NCBI GenBank assembly: GCA_007118145.1
Contig: SKSD01000005.1
Location: forward strand, 1-58,154
Direction: 5' to 3'
Source of the DNA: Halobacteriales archaeon
GTDB lineage: Archaea > Halobacteriota > Halobacteria > Halobacteriales > SKSH01
DNA: 58,154 bases
The notes beneath the pieces are model-generated. The model was not told the DNA's origin. It made no database searches and worked only from the letters and a program-made list of their open reading frames with translations. This document shows positions 9,174-17,104 of the stretch, one piece after another. How positions within the stretch are numbered: the first letter of the stretch is position 1; each line of letters begins with the position of its first letter. A program made the translations under genes and the position numbers.

Positions 9174-9202
9174 CACCCCACCCCCTTTGTTTCGGGTGGA
9201 AC
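9174..9202 (-). repeat. ORB2, extended origin recognition box
   Basis: The minus strand reads TTCCACCCGAAACAAAGGGG followed by a GTGGGGTG tail, i.e. the ORB core plus a second G-string. It is inverted relative to ORB3, and the two enclose the AT-rich 9203-9371 segment. Confidence 0.9.
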
Positions 9203-9371
9203 TGCCACATCATGTGTCCAGACACACAGATACTGCAATTCGAAAATTACAAGTACACATACGTAAAACTAATCCGTAGTCCCCTAATAATTAGTATTGT
9301 AATAGCTGGTTAGATTTGAAGAAACGTGTTCTTGGTCGGTATTTGAAGTGAATCGGGTATTTGCTCGATAT
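9203..9371. other. AT-rich candidate DNA unwinding element
   Basis: This AT-rich segment lies between the inward-facing TTCCA ends of ORB2 and ORB3. It contains the palindrome CTAATAATTAG (9284-9294) and a direct repeat ATTTGAAG (9314-9321 and 9341-9348). The assignment as unwinding element rests on base composition and position between inverted ORBs. Confidence 0.65.
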
Positions 9372-9400
9372 GTTCCAGTTGAAACGGAGGGGTTGGGGTG
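9372..9400 (+). repeat. ORB3, extended origin recognition box
   Basis: The plus strand reads TTCCAGTTGAAACGGAGGGG followed by a TTGGGGTG tail, matching ORB2 in architecture and ORB1 in core sequence. The G-tails of ORB2 and ORB3 face outward. Confidence 0.9.
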
Positions 9401-9490
9401 TATCTCGGCCTGTATGAGACGACCAATGGACGGTTGTCATATCTGAAATATTATGTATGTCTGACGTAACCTTAAGACGGTGCAATCGGC

Positions 9491-9499
9491 CTTATATAG
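9491..9499 (+). promoter_or_regulatory. TATA box of the oapABC operon
   Basis: CTTATATAG lies about 45 bases before the oapA ATG. Unusually for this window, a Shine-Dalgarno-like GGGAGGA (9530-9536) sits just before the ATG, implying a short 5' leader rather than a leaderless message. Confidence 0.6.
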
Positions 9500-9539
9500 T
9501 ACCAGCTATCCCAGGAATCAGAAGATAGCGGGAGGAATA

Positions 9540-10181
9540 ATGGGACTACTCACAGGCATTCGAGACAGCATTTCCCGAGCCGCCGACCGGCTGTTCTCAG
9601 CCGAGGATCCGAAACGTATCGGGATCTATGGACCGCCCAATGCAGGAAAAACGACCCTCTGCAATCGGATTACGAGAGACTGGACTGGTGACGCCATGGG
9701 TCCAGAGAGCCACATCCCTCACGAGACACGCCGTGCCCGTCGCAAGGAGAATGTCGAGATCAAACGGAACGGGAAATCGGTCACTATCGACGTGGTCGAT
9801 ACCCCGGGAGTGACGACGAAGGTCGATTACGAGGAATTTCTCGAGTTCGACATGGAGGAAGACGAGGCGATCAGACGGTCCCGAGAGGCGACTGAAGGGG
9901 TGGCCGAGGCCATGCACTGGCTACGTGAAGATATCGACGGCGTCATCTACGTACTCGATAGTGCGAAAGATCCTATCACGCAGGTCAACACCATGCTCAT
10001 CGGTATCATCGAGAGCCGGGATATCCCCGTGTTGATTTTCGCCAACAAGATCGACCTTGAGGAGTCGAGTGTCCAACGGATCAAGAACACATTCCCTCAG
10101 CACGAGACGGTGAAACTCTCGGCACTTGAGGGAGATAACATGGATGAAGTGTACGATAAAATTGCTGAGTATTTCGGGTGA
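9540..10181 (+). CDS. oapA: Origin-associated GTPase OapA (Era-like)
   Basis: The 213-residue P-loop GTPase has G1 GPPNAGKT (residues 31-38), G3 DTPG near 84 and G4 NKID near 170. The gene is the first of the oapABC set that accompanies haloarchaeal oriC1. Its biochemical role is not established; Era-like GTPases often act in ribosome assembly. ATG at 9540 is chosen for its ribosome-binding site and because the product starts just before the conserved helix; the reading frame is open back to a GTG at 9480. It is followed after 6 bases by oapB. Confidence 0.88.
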   Translation: MGLLTGIRDSISRAADRLFSAEDPKRIGIYGPPNAGKTTLCNRITRDWTGDAMGPESHIPHETRRARRKENVEIKRNGKSVTIDVVDTPGVTTKVDYEEFLEFDMEEDEAIRRSREATEGVAEAMHWLREDIDGVIYVLDSAKDPITQVNTMLIGIIESRDIPVLIFANKIDLEESSVQRIKNTFPQHETVKLSALEGDNMDEVYDKIAEYFG

Positions 10182-10187
10182 TCGAAG

Positions 10188-10577
10188 ATGGCGAAAGCAA
10201 CAGAAAAAACTGAACCAAGCGGTGTTCGAATCGATCTGATCAGTGGTGACAGGTTAGATCGGCTCGCGAGCATGGAGAAGATACGACTCATCCTTGATGG
10301 CGTCCACGAGGGGAACATCGTCATCCTTGAACGGGGACTCTCACCTGATGAGGAGAGCAAGTTGATTGAGGTGACCATGAGCGAGATCAGCCCGGATGAG
10401 TTCAACGGGATAGAAATCGAGAGCTACCCGCGGACTCGGACCGATAGCGGGAGCCTCCTCGACCGGCTGATGGGTCGGACGAACGAGGGTAAGCTCACGG
10501 TGATTGGCCCGGCCAATCAGATCGAGACGCTCCACAAGGACGAACAACTCATCTCCGCACTCGTCACGCAGCGATAA
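10188..10577 (+). CDS. oapB: Origin-associated protein OapB (DUF2073)
   Basis: The 129-residue protein is of the archaeal DUF2073 family, recognisable by ERGLSPDEESKLIE near residue 47 and EFNGIEIESYPR near 70. It is encoded between oapA and oapC; its stop overlaps the oapC ATG (TAATG). Some archaeal members of this family are reported to bind RNA, so an RNA-linked role is possible; nothing in the sequence fixes the function. It has no membrane segment. Confidence 0.85.
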   Translation: MAKATEKTEPSGVRIDLISGDRLDRLASMEKIRLILDGVHEGNIVILERGLSPDEESKLIEVTMSEISPDEFNGIEIESYPRTRTDSGSLLDRLMGRTNEGKLTVIGPANQIETLHKDEQLISALVTQR

Positions 10578-11035
10578 TGCCACACGAATGCACAGGATGT
10601 GGTCGGAGATTTGAGGACGGATCGAAGGCGATGCTCGGCGGATGTCCCTCCTGTGGCGGGAAGAAGTTTCAGTTCAGGCCTAAAAGTGGCATCACGGATG
10701 AGGATACCGCCCAGGCATCGGCTCGATCTGAGGTCATCTCAGAAGACGCCCTGCCACCCCCACCACCGTCACAATCTGCTCCCAGCCAATCAGCACCTGC
10801 GTCTGAACCGGCCGAGGAGGCACCAGAAGAGGAACGACCGGAGCGAACGCTCGCTGAGTTGCGAAAGGAACTCGATGATCAGTTCGAGAGTATCAAGATT
10901 GTCGAGCCCGGCCAGTACGAACTCAACCTGATGAGTTTGTATGATCGAGAGACGTACATCATCTCGCTCCAGGAGGACGGCCGGTACGTCATCGATGTAC
11001 CCGAATCCTGGCACAAACCCGACAAGCGTACTTAA
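10577..11035 (+). CDS. oapC: Origin-associated zinc-ribbon protein OapC
   Basis: The 152-residue protein has an N-terminal zinc ribbon, with CTGCGRRF at residues 5-12 and CPSCGGKKF near 23-31. A low-complexity Pro/Ser/Glu linker (about residues 55-90) follows, then a conserved C-terminal domain (ELNLMSLYDRE, VIDVPESW). The arrangement matches OapC, the third gene of the conserved oriC1-adjacent operon. The function is not known. The start codon overlaps the oapB stop, indicating translational coupling. Confidence 0.85.
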   Translation: MPHECTGCGRRFEDGSKAMLGGCPSCGGKKFQFRPKSGITDEDTAQASARSEVISEDALPPPPPSQSAPSQSAPASEPAEEAPEEERPERTLAELRKELDDQFESIKIVEPGQYELNLMSLYDRETYIISLQEDGRYVIDVPESWHKPDKRT

Positions 11036-11037
11036 AG

Positions 11038-11065
11038 CCCCCGACCCCTTCGTTTCAGGTGGAAC
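11038..11065 (-). repeat. ORB4, outlying origin recognition box
   Basis: The minus strand reads TTCCACCTGAAACGAAGGGG followed by TCGGGGG, the same architecture as ORB2 and ORB3. It lies 3 bases after the oapC stop and about 1.6 kb from ORB3, so the oap operon is bracketed by ORBs. An ACACAC/GTGTGT inverted repeat (11064-11069 with 11077-11082) abuts it. Confidence 0.8.
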
Positions 11066-11113
11066 ACACCCGTCTTGTGTGTCGTTATGAACCATCGGTG
11101 TGGAGTGAGTACC

Positions 11114-11203
11114 ATGAGCGAAGCAACAAAAATCGTGCTCGCGGTGGCCATCGTCACGGCGATTGTCGCCACGTGGGTGGCCGCGATTGTGACCCTCGGC
11201 TAA
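11114..11203 (+). CDS. 29-residue single-helix membrane micro-protein
   Basis: The short frame reads MSEATKIVLAVAIVT followed by AIVATWVAAIVTLG: a 6-residue polar start and one continuous hydrophobic helix, a plausible single-pass membrane peptide. A TATA-like CTTAAAG (11031-11037) and ORB4 lie upstream. The stop overlaps the end of the convergent gene by 4 bases. No family is recognised. The composition is too consistently hydrophobic to be ignored, but there is no proof of expression. Confidence 0.5.
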   Translation: MSEATKIVLAVAIVTAIVATWVAAIVTLG

Positions 11204-11784
11204 TCGCCGAGGTGCACCTCGATCTCGCCGTCATCGTCGAGTTCGATTATCACGTCGAAGAGACGACGGTACTCATCGATGAGACCCTCGTCATGCACAC
11301 CGGTCGCGAGATGGAACAGGCCAACGGCGTCGTGTTCTTCAAGGAGTCCAAGCAGTGACGAGACCGCCTCGAGCGCTTGTTGCTCACCCGCGTAATACCC
11401 TAGCTCGGTCACCGAGTCCAGGCTGATCCTGCGCTTTCCCTCGTTCGAGGTGAGAAACGATTCGACATGGGTCAGCAACCCGCCGATATCGCTCGGGGAG
11501 GACAGGTAGGTCACGTCCTCACTTTGCCTCCGTGAGTAGCCTCGTTCGACACTGATCGCATCGATGATACTGGCACGATCCTCATCTACATCGTAGAACT
11601 CGAGTTTCTGCCATACCTCACGCGCGGTGGTCCGCGTTGAGATGACGAGAAATTGGTCGGTATCGTCAACGAGGAACTCGGTATCGACTCGATCGGTCAC
11701 TGCCGTCGAGGGATGAAGTAACAACACACCGGTTCCCCCCTGGATGGTGGTCGGTTCCTCGCCAACACCAAGCCGATATTCCAT
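11200..11784 (-). CDS. RecA/KaiC-like fold protein without P-loop (DUF7504-like)
   Basis: The 194-residue haloarchaeal protein has GTGVLLLHPS near residue 18 where a RecA/KaiC-type ATPase would have its Walker A; the GKT/S is absent. A Walker-B-like strand ending AVGLFHLATGVHDE is near residue 155. The most likely reading is a non-hydrolysing RecA-superfamily protein like those placed in DUF7504. The ATG at 11784 is preferred to the in-frame TTG at 11796. The role is unknown. It is divergent from the helicase gene. Confidence 0.65.
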   Translation of the reverse strand: MEYRLGVGEEPTTIQGGTGVLLLHPSTAVTDRVDTEFLVDDTDQFLVISTRTTAREVWQKLEFYDVDEDRASIIDAISVERGYSRRQSEDVTYLSSPSDIGGLLTHVESFLTSNEGKRRISLDSVTELGYYAGEQQALEAVSSLLGLLEEHDAVGLFHLATGVHDEGLIDEYRRLFDVIIELDDDGEIEVHLGD

Positions 11785-11880
11785 ATCGACGGGCAACCGC
11801 CACAGAACCTTAATAATACCTCAACCTCGTCAGGGGAGGGCGACAATCCTAACTGCCATGGCGGCAGAACGGGTTGGTAG

Positions 11881-14142
11881 ATGCCAGCGTGGCAAGCCCT
11901 GTTTGGTCACGAGCAGCCATACCCTCAACAGGCCGAGGGCATCGAGCTCCTGCGAGCGGTCTTCGAAGATGGCGGTTTCGTCGCCCTCGAGGGTGCCTGT
12001 GGCACGGGGAAGACGATGCTCGCCTTGACGGCAGGGCTCACAGCCGTGCGAGATGAGCGGACACCGTTCGAGCGGGTGTTCGTCATCACCAGTGTCAAAC
12101 AACAGTTACGTGCCTTCGAGGATGACCTTCACCGGATTGCCACCACACTCCCCGCAGGTCACGATCCGCTCAAGGCGGTCACCCTCGTCGGTAAGGCGGA
12201 TGTCTGTCCGTACCACCTTACCGGCACAGGAGGCATGGCCGACACCATCCTCTACGAACGCTGTGAGAACGTACGCGAGCGGACGCGAGACCTGATTGAT
12301 GAGGGTCGATCGCCCGGTGCACTCGCCAAACAGGCCAGCGATCTCGTCAACGGGGACGGCTTCGCAGTGGGTGAGGTACGCGCACCGTATCCTGCTGACA
12401 TGGCCAAGACAGATGCCAAGGGACAGGTCAGTGAGGTCGAGTATTGTCCGTTTTATGCCCAGTATCTCGAGGACCGACCTGCTAATGGTGATGCCGTCGA
12501 GGCGGTCCCCTTTGAGTACGACGGAGATGGACCGCTCACGCCGGAGGAACTCGTCGAGCTTGGCGTCGAACACGGGACATGCCCACATTCTCTTATGGGT
12601 GCCGTCTTACAGGACGCAGAGGTCATCGTCGGGAATTACTACCACGCGTTTGATACCCAGACGGTCACCACCTTCACCGGTCCCCTCTTCGATGAGACAA
12701 CGCTGTTCATCTGCGATGAGGCGCACATGCTCGAATCGAGCGTTCGAGACCTCGCGAGCGACCGTATCGCGTTGACGACGCTTGAGCGTGCGCGCAATGA
12801 GATCGCGCAGGTGATCGAGTTCGCCAAGGGTCGTGAGGGGCGTGGTTCCCAGGCAGTAGCTGAGGCGGCTCTCGATGAAGCCGGTGTTGCACGCGCGGAT
12901 CTCTCGCTCATGCACACGTTCATCGGTGCGATCATCGATACCGTCGAGCACATCGCCGAGGAGCAAGCTGAGTATGCCGAGACGGTCGTCCCCCTCCGTG
13001 ACCCAGAGGTGGTCGAGCAAGATGCGCTCACGGCCACGCTAGCCGAGTCGGGTTACAATGAGGCTGCTTGGCGGGCGGGCGAACAGCTCGCTCCGGTCGT
13101 CGAGCGAGTATTGAACGCGGTCGATGGTGAGGAACGATGGCGTGCCGCACCGACCGTGTCGAGGTTCCTCTCGACTTGGTGGGCGGTCGACCACGAGGCA
13201 TACTTTCGGACGATCGTACTCGAGGCACGGGAACGAGCACATGACCGACCGGGTTGGCGGGCGGGCTCACGTGGATACCTCCAACTCTCTAACTGCCTCC
13301 CCGGTGACGTCATCGCGGCTGTCTTACAGCGCTTTGGCGGCGGCGTACTAATGAGTGCGACGCTCGAGCCGATGGACGTCTTCACCGAAGTTGTCGGTCT
13401 CGACCGAATCGAACGAGCAGGCAGACCGGTTCGGTCGGTGCGCTATGGGTTACCTTTCCCTGAGGAACACCGCATGAGTCTCATCGTCGATACACCGAAG
13501 TTCACCCATCAAAACCGTGGCCCGCCGGACACGCAGACACCTACACGGGAGCTGTACGCTGACGTGATCTCCACCATCACCCGCTCGCCGGGCAACGTCC
13601 TGGTGGGTATGCCGAGCTACGCTGAGGCACGGTGGGCGGCAACCGAACTCGAGGCACGGATCGACCGGCCAGTGTTGCTCGATCAATCGAGCGACCGAGC
13701 GACGACAGATGAGTTGAAAGCCGAGTTCTTTGCCGGTCCACCGAAGGCTCTCGTGACGAGTCTTCGAGGTACGCTCACCGAGGGTGTCGATTACGAGGGT
13801 GACCGTCTCGCGGCAGCAGTGGTCTGTGGCGTCCCGATCATCAATATGAGCGATCCAACGACGAAGGCGATGCAGACGGCGTATGAACGTCGCTTTGGCA
13901 ACGGCTTCGAGCAGGCACTCGTCGTCCCTGCGGTGCGAAAGGCAAGACAGGCACTCGGTCGAGTGATCCGCGGTGTCGACGAGGTGGGGGTACGTGTACT
14001 TGTGGACGAGCGATATCTACACACCGGATGGGATGGCGTCCGACATCACCTCCCCGAGGGTGACGAGTTCGAACCCATCTCACCGGAGTATCTCGAGGGT
14101 GCGCTTGAGCGTTTCTGGGAGGCTCACCGGGGTAACACATAG
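11881..14142 (+). CDS. XPD/Rad3-like ATP-dependent DNA helicase
   Basis: The 753-residue superfamily-2 helicase has Walker A GACGTGKT at residues 38-45, the DEAH box CDEAHML near 281 and a motif VI QALGRVIRG near 700. Between motifs I and II are four cysteines in ADVCPYH, ERCENV, YCPFYA and GTCPHS, expected to hold the 4Fe-4S cluster typical of XPD/FancJ/DinG enzymes, which unwind DNA 5' to 3'. It probably acts in DNA repair. The ATG starts directly before the Q-motif-like region. The size is normal for the haloarchaeal paralogues. Confidence 0.9.
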   Translation: MPAWQALFGHEQPYPQQAEGIELLRAVFEDGGFVALEGACGTGKTMLALTAGLTAVRDERTPFERVFVITSVKQQLRAFEDDLHRIATTLPAGHDPLKAVTLVGKADVCPYHLTGTGGMADTILYERCENVRERTRDLIDEGRSPGALAKQASDLVNGDGFAVGEVRAPYPADMAKTDAKGQVSEVEYCPFYAQYLEDRPANGDAVEAVPFEYDGDGPLTPEELVELGVEHGTCPHSLMGAVLQDAEVIVGNYYHAFDTQTVTTFTGPLFDETTLFICDEAHMLESSVRDLASDRIALTTLERARNEIAQVIEFAKGREGRGSQAVAEAALDEAGVARADLSLMHTFIGAIIDTVEHIAEEQAEYAETVVPLRDPEVVEQDALTATLAESGYNEAAWRAGEQLAPVVERVLNAVDGEERWRAAPTVSRFLSTWWAVDHEAYFRTIVLEARERAHDRPGWRAGSRGYLQLSNCLPGDVIAAVLQRFGGGVLMSATLEPMDVFTEVVGLDRIERAGRPVRSVRYGLPFPEEHRMSLIVDTPKFTHQNRGPPDTQTPTRELYADVISTITRSPGNVLVGMPSYAEARWAATELEARIDRPVLLDQSSDRATTDELKAEFFAGPPKALVTSLRGTLTEGVDYEGDRLAAAVVCGVPIINMSDPTTKAMQTAYERRFGNGFEQALVVPAVRKARQALGRVIRGVDEVGVRVLVDERYLHTGWDGVRHHLPEGDEFEPISPEYLEGALERFWEAHRGNT

Positions 14143-14169
14143 GTACGTTCACCGTCTAGAGCCGACAGG

Positions 14170-15264
14170 ATGCAGCTGGTCCTCTGTGTCGATCTTGACG
14201 ACGATATCGGCCGGAAAACCGGTCTCGAGACACCACTCGTCGGTCGAGACGCTGTCGAGATGGGTGCAGTCTCGCTCGCGACGACCGACCCTGAGGATAG
14301 CGATGTCAACGTCCTGTTCAAGGGGCTTCAGATTGCCGCAGAGCTCGATGATGAGCAGGTTATGGTGGTTGCCGTCACGGGTGAGAGCGGTCGGGACTCG
14401 ACAGCTGCACGGACCATCGGCCGTGAGGTTGATGATATCCTCGGGCGCATTGACAATGATCCAGCTGACGTGAGTGCGATCGTTGTCACCGACGGTGCCC
14501 AGGATGAGAGCGTCATACCGGTCATCCGCTCACGCGTGCGCATCGATAGTGTCCACCGCGTGGTCGTGCGGCAGGCAGAGGGTCTCGAATCGACCTACTA
14601 CACGATCAAACAGGTACTCAATGACCCAGAGACCCGAGGTACCATCCTCATCCCGCTCGGTATCCTCCTACTCATCTATCCGCTGGCTGTGATTGCCAGT
14701 CAGTACGATCTCCCGGGTGCCGTCATCGGGACGACATCAGCGTTGCTCGGTCTGTATCTGATCGCCCGTGGGCTCGACCTCGGCTCTCAGGCTCGGTCCA
14801 CGTTAAACTCGCTGACACAGTCACTGTACTCCGGCAGGGTGACGTTGATCACCTATATCGCAGCATTGGGGCTGTTACTCGTGGCCGGAATCAGTGCGAT
14901 GGGTCAACTCGATGCGACGAGGGCTGCCAGCGCAGATGAATTGGAGCCATTGGTGATCCTCGCAGCCCTCGTCGACGGAGCCCTCATCTGGATCGCCGCC
15001 GCCGGTATCACGACCAGCCTCGGACAGATCACCGACAGCTACCTTCACGGGCGCTTCCAGCTGCGTTACCTGAACGCCCCGTTTTATGTCGTGGCCATCG
15101 CCGCTGTATTGCATGGGCTGAGTGCGTACGTCCTCGGGGATGCAACGCTCTCGTATCTCGCGGCCGTACTCGCAGCGGGGACGATCCTCGGGCTGGCGAG
15201 CACCCTCGCATTCGCTGTGGCTGAGGCACGTCACGACAGACATCGGACGGTGGCCGAGGGCTAA
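14170..15264 (+). CDS. DUF373 family membrane protein
   Basis: The 364-residue protein begins LVLCVDLDDDIGRKTG, the DUF373 signature. A cytosolic N-terminal half of about 155 residues (VDGA-like TDGAQDES near 110) is followed by about five to six hydrophobic segments (GTILIPLGILLLIYP onward). This family is widespread in archaea and of unknown function. It lies 27 bases after the helicase and overlaps by 4 bases the end of the convergent prenyl synthase gene. The C-terminus is basic. Confidence 0.85.
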   Translation: MQLVLCVDLDDDIGRKTGLETPLVGRDAVEMGAVSLATTDPEDSDVNVLFKGLQIAAELDDEQVMVVAVTGESGRDSTAARTIGREVDDILGRIDNDPADVSAIVVTDGAQDESVIPVIRSRVRIDSVHRVVVRQAEGLESTYYTIKQVLNDPETRGTILIPLGILLLIYPLAVIASQYDLPGAVIGTTSALLGLYLIARGLDLGSQARSTLNSLTQSLYSGRVTLITYIAALGLLLVAGISAMGQLDATRAASADELEPLVILAALVDGALIWIAAAGITTSLGQITDSYLHGRFQLRYLNAPFYVVAIAAVLHGLSAYVLGDATLSYLAAVLAAGTILGLASTLAFAVAEARHDRHRTVAEG

Positions 15265-16103
15265 CGTTCGCGTTCGACGACGAAATGTGCTAGCTCGCGG
15301 AGGTAGCGCTCGATACGCTCATCGACGATATCGACCCCATCGAGTGCCTCCAAGGCGGCGTCAGACTGTTCATGCGCATACCGATCGGCATCCTCTGGGG
15401 TGAGATCGCTCACGGCGAGCAATGACGGCCGATCCATGGCATCGTCACGTCCCGCAGGTTTACCGATTACCTCGGGATCGGCGATCACGTCGAGCACGTC
15501 ATCTCGTATCTGGAATGCTACACCCACACGTTCGGCATACGTGCCGAGCCCGTCGATCGTCTCGTCATCAGCACCACCGGCGATACCACCCAGCTCGGCT
15601 GCCACACGGAACAGGACACCCGTCTTTCGCCTGGCCAGCTCGATATAGCCAGCCCGGGTCTTTGGTTGGTCGACGAGTTCGGTTGCCTCCCCTTCACCGA
15701 GTTCAACGAGTGCCTCAGCGACCAGTGCCATCGCCCGCTCGTTGGTGGCAAACCGCTCAAACGCCTCTGCCAATAGCCCGTCAGTACCGATGATCGCCTC
15801 GCTGTGTCCAAACTTCGCCCACGTGCTCTGCTCACCACGCCGCACCGGCGAGCGGTCGATGATATCGTCGATGACGAGCGAGGCGGTATGTACCAATTCG
15901 ACACCGACGGCGAACTCGAGGGCGTCATCCATCTCACCACCGACCGCTTCACACGTCAGGATGGTCAGCGTCGGTCTCACACGTTTGCCACCTGAGAGCA
16001 GCGAGTGTTGCATCGGCCTGGTAAGCCCCTCGGGTTCGACACTCGCCATGATCGCCTCAAGGCGGTCATCGATCGCATCACGACGAGCATCGATATACTG
16101 CAT
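15261..16103 (-). CDS. idsA: Isoprenyl diphosphate synthase (probably geranylgeranyl/farnesyl-geranyl type)
   Basis: This trans-prenyltransferase of 280 residues should make the C20/C25 chains of archaeal lipids. SGGKRVRP is near residue 30, the first Asp-rich motif DDIIDRSPVRRG near 80 and the second QIRDDVLDV near 195, all intact. The residues before the first motif (VHTASLV) differ from classic GGPP synthases, so the chain length is not certain. It is preceded by a TATA-like TATGTATTT near 16132-16140. It fits with carS at 39 kb in ether-lipid synthesis. Confidence 0.87.
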   Translation of the reverse strand: MQYIDARRDAIDDRLEAIMASVEPEGLTRPMQHSLLSGGKRVRPTLTILTCEAVGGEMDDALEFAVGVELVHTASLVIDDIIDRSPVRRGEQSTWAKFGHSEAIIGTDGLLAEAFERFATNERAMALVAEALVELGEGEATELVDQPKTRAGYIELARRKTGVLFRVAAELGGIAGGADDETIDGLGTYAERVGVAFQIRDDVLDVIADPEVIGKPAGRDDAMDRPSLLAVSDLTPEDADRYAHEQSDAALEALDGVDIVDERIERYLRELAHFVVERER

Positions 16104-16147
16104 CAACGAGAATCTCAGCTTTGGCCTCTGAAATACATACCGTTCGA

Positions 16148-17104
16148 CTATGCCAGTGCCTCTGTCAGTGCAGGGACGACATCGAAGAGGTCATCAACGA
16201 TGCCGTAATCGGCGATGTCGAAGATTGGTGCGTTCGAGTCGTTGTTGATGGCGATGATCGTCTTCGCGCCCTTCATCCCCGCAACGTGTTGAACAGCCCC
16301 GGAGATGCCAATCGCGATGTAGACGTCAGGTGAGACCGTCTTGCCACTTTGGCCGACCTGTCGGTTCTTCGGAAGCCACCCGGCGTCGACGATCGGGCGT
16401 GAGGCAGACACGGTGGCACCGAGGGTGTTGGCGAGTTCGTGGACGATATCTAGGTTCTCCTCTTCGTCGATGCCACGGCCGATGCTGACGAGGATATCTG
16501 CCTCGCTGATGTCGACATCGCCAGCTGCCATCTCTGCGAACCCCGTCACGGTCGAACCGATCGCAGATTCATCGATATCGATGTCAACCACCTCGATCTC
16601 AGCGCTTCCACCCGATTCGATCGGCGGCCATTCACCTGCTCGAATCGTGATCACTGCACGTTCGCCGGCGACAGCGACGGTAGTCTCCACCTTCGAACCG
16701 TACATCTCTCGAGTGACCGTGAGTTGCTCACCATCGAGAGAGATGCCGACTGCATCGGTCACGAGTGGGACTCCCATGTCAGTCGCCACCGCGGGTGCGT
16801 AGTCCATCCCATTGACTGACTGCGGGGTGATGACGAAGCGGGGGTCGACGTCCTCGACGAGGTGGGCGATCGCCTGTCGGTAGATATCGTGATTGAACTC
16901 ATCGCCGTCGGCGACCGTGTGGATGACGTCAACACCGTCTCGGTTGAAGGCAGCAGCCATCTCATCCACCTCGCCACTGATCACCGCGACATGGAGGTCA
17001 CCACCAGTCTTGCTAGCAAGATCAGCTCCACAGCCGATGAGTTCGTAACTCACCGGTCTGATCTCACCACGACGGTGCTCTGTGACGATGAGAATATCGC
17101 TCAT
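16148..17104 (-). CDS. etfA: Electron transfer flavoprotein alpha subunit
   Basis: The 318-residue ETF alpha/FixB protein has a C-terminal FAD-binding domain with VSIGRGIDEEENL near residue 210, GWLPKNRQVGQSGKTVSPD near 250 and AIGISGAVQH near 275. It forms a heterodimer with EtfB and shuttles electrons from acyl-CoA or other dehydrogenases toward quinone. The ATG overlaps the etfB stop (ATGA), so the two are translationally coupled. No FixC/FixX genes are adjacent. Confidence 0.93.
   Translation of the reverse strand: MSDILIVTEHRRGEIRPVSYELIGCGADLASKTGGDLHVAVISGEVDEMAAAFNRDGVDVIHTVADGDEFNHDIYRQAIAHLVEDVDPRFVITPQSVNGMDYAPAVATDMGVPLVTDAVGISLDGEQLTVTREMYGSKVETTVAVAGERAVITIRAGEWPPIESGGSAEIEVVDIDIDESAIGSTVTGFAEMAAGDVDISEADILVSIGRGIDEEENLDIVHELANTLGATVSASRPIVDAGWLPKNRQVGQSGKTVSPDVYIAIGISGAVQHVAGMKGAKTIIAINNDSNAPIFDIADYGIVDDLFDVVPALTEALA

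Larger units (their letters stand above)
8801..9539. other. oriC1: Replication origin oriC1
   Basis: This 739-base gene-free region between divergent orc1 and oapA is clearly AT-richer than its surroundings. It contains three ORB-type repeats: 8814-8835, 9174-9202 and 9372-9400. The last two are inverted around an AT-rich core. Several perfect palindromes lie between them: 8999-9013, 9062-9069 with 9076-9083, 9094-9106, 9147-9158 and 9284-9294. Gene context (orc1 on one side, oapABC on the other) matches the conserved haloarchaeal oriC1. Confidence 0.9.

Noticed and set aside
9480-9539. Upstream GTG start for oapA
   Set aside because: The extension crosses the TATA box and Shine-Dalgarno-like GGGAGGA; ATG 9540 is better placed.
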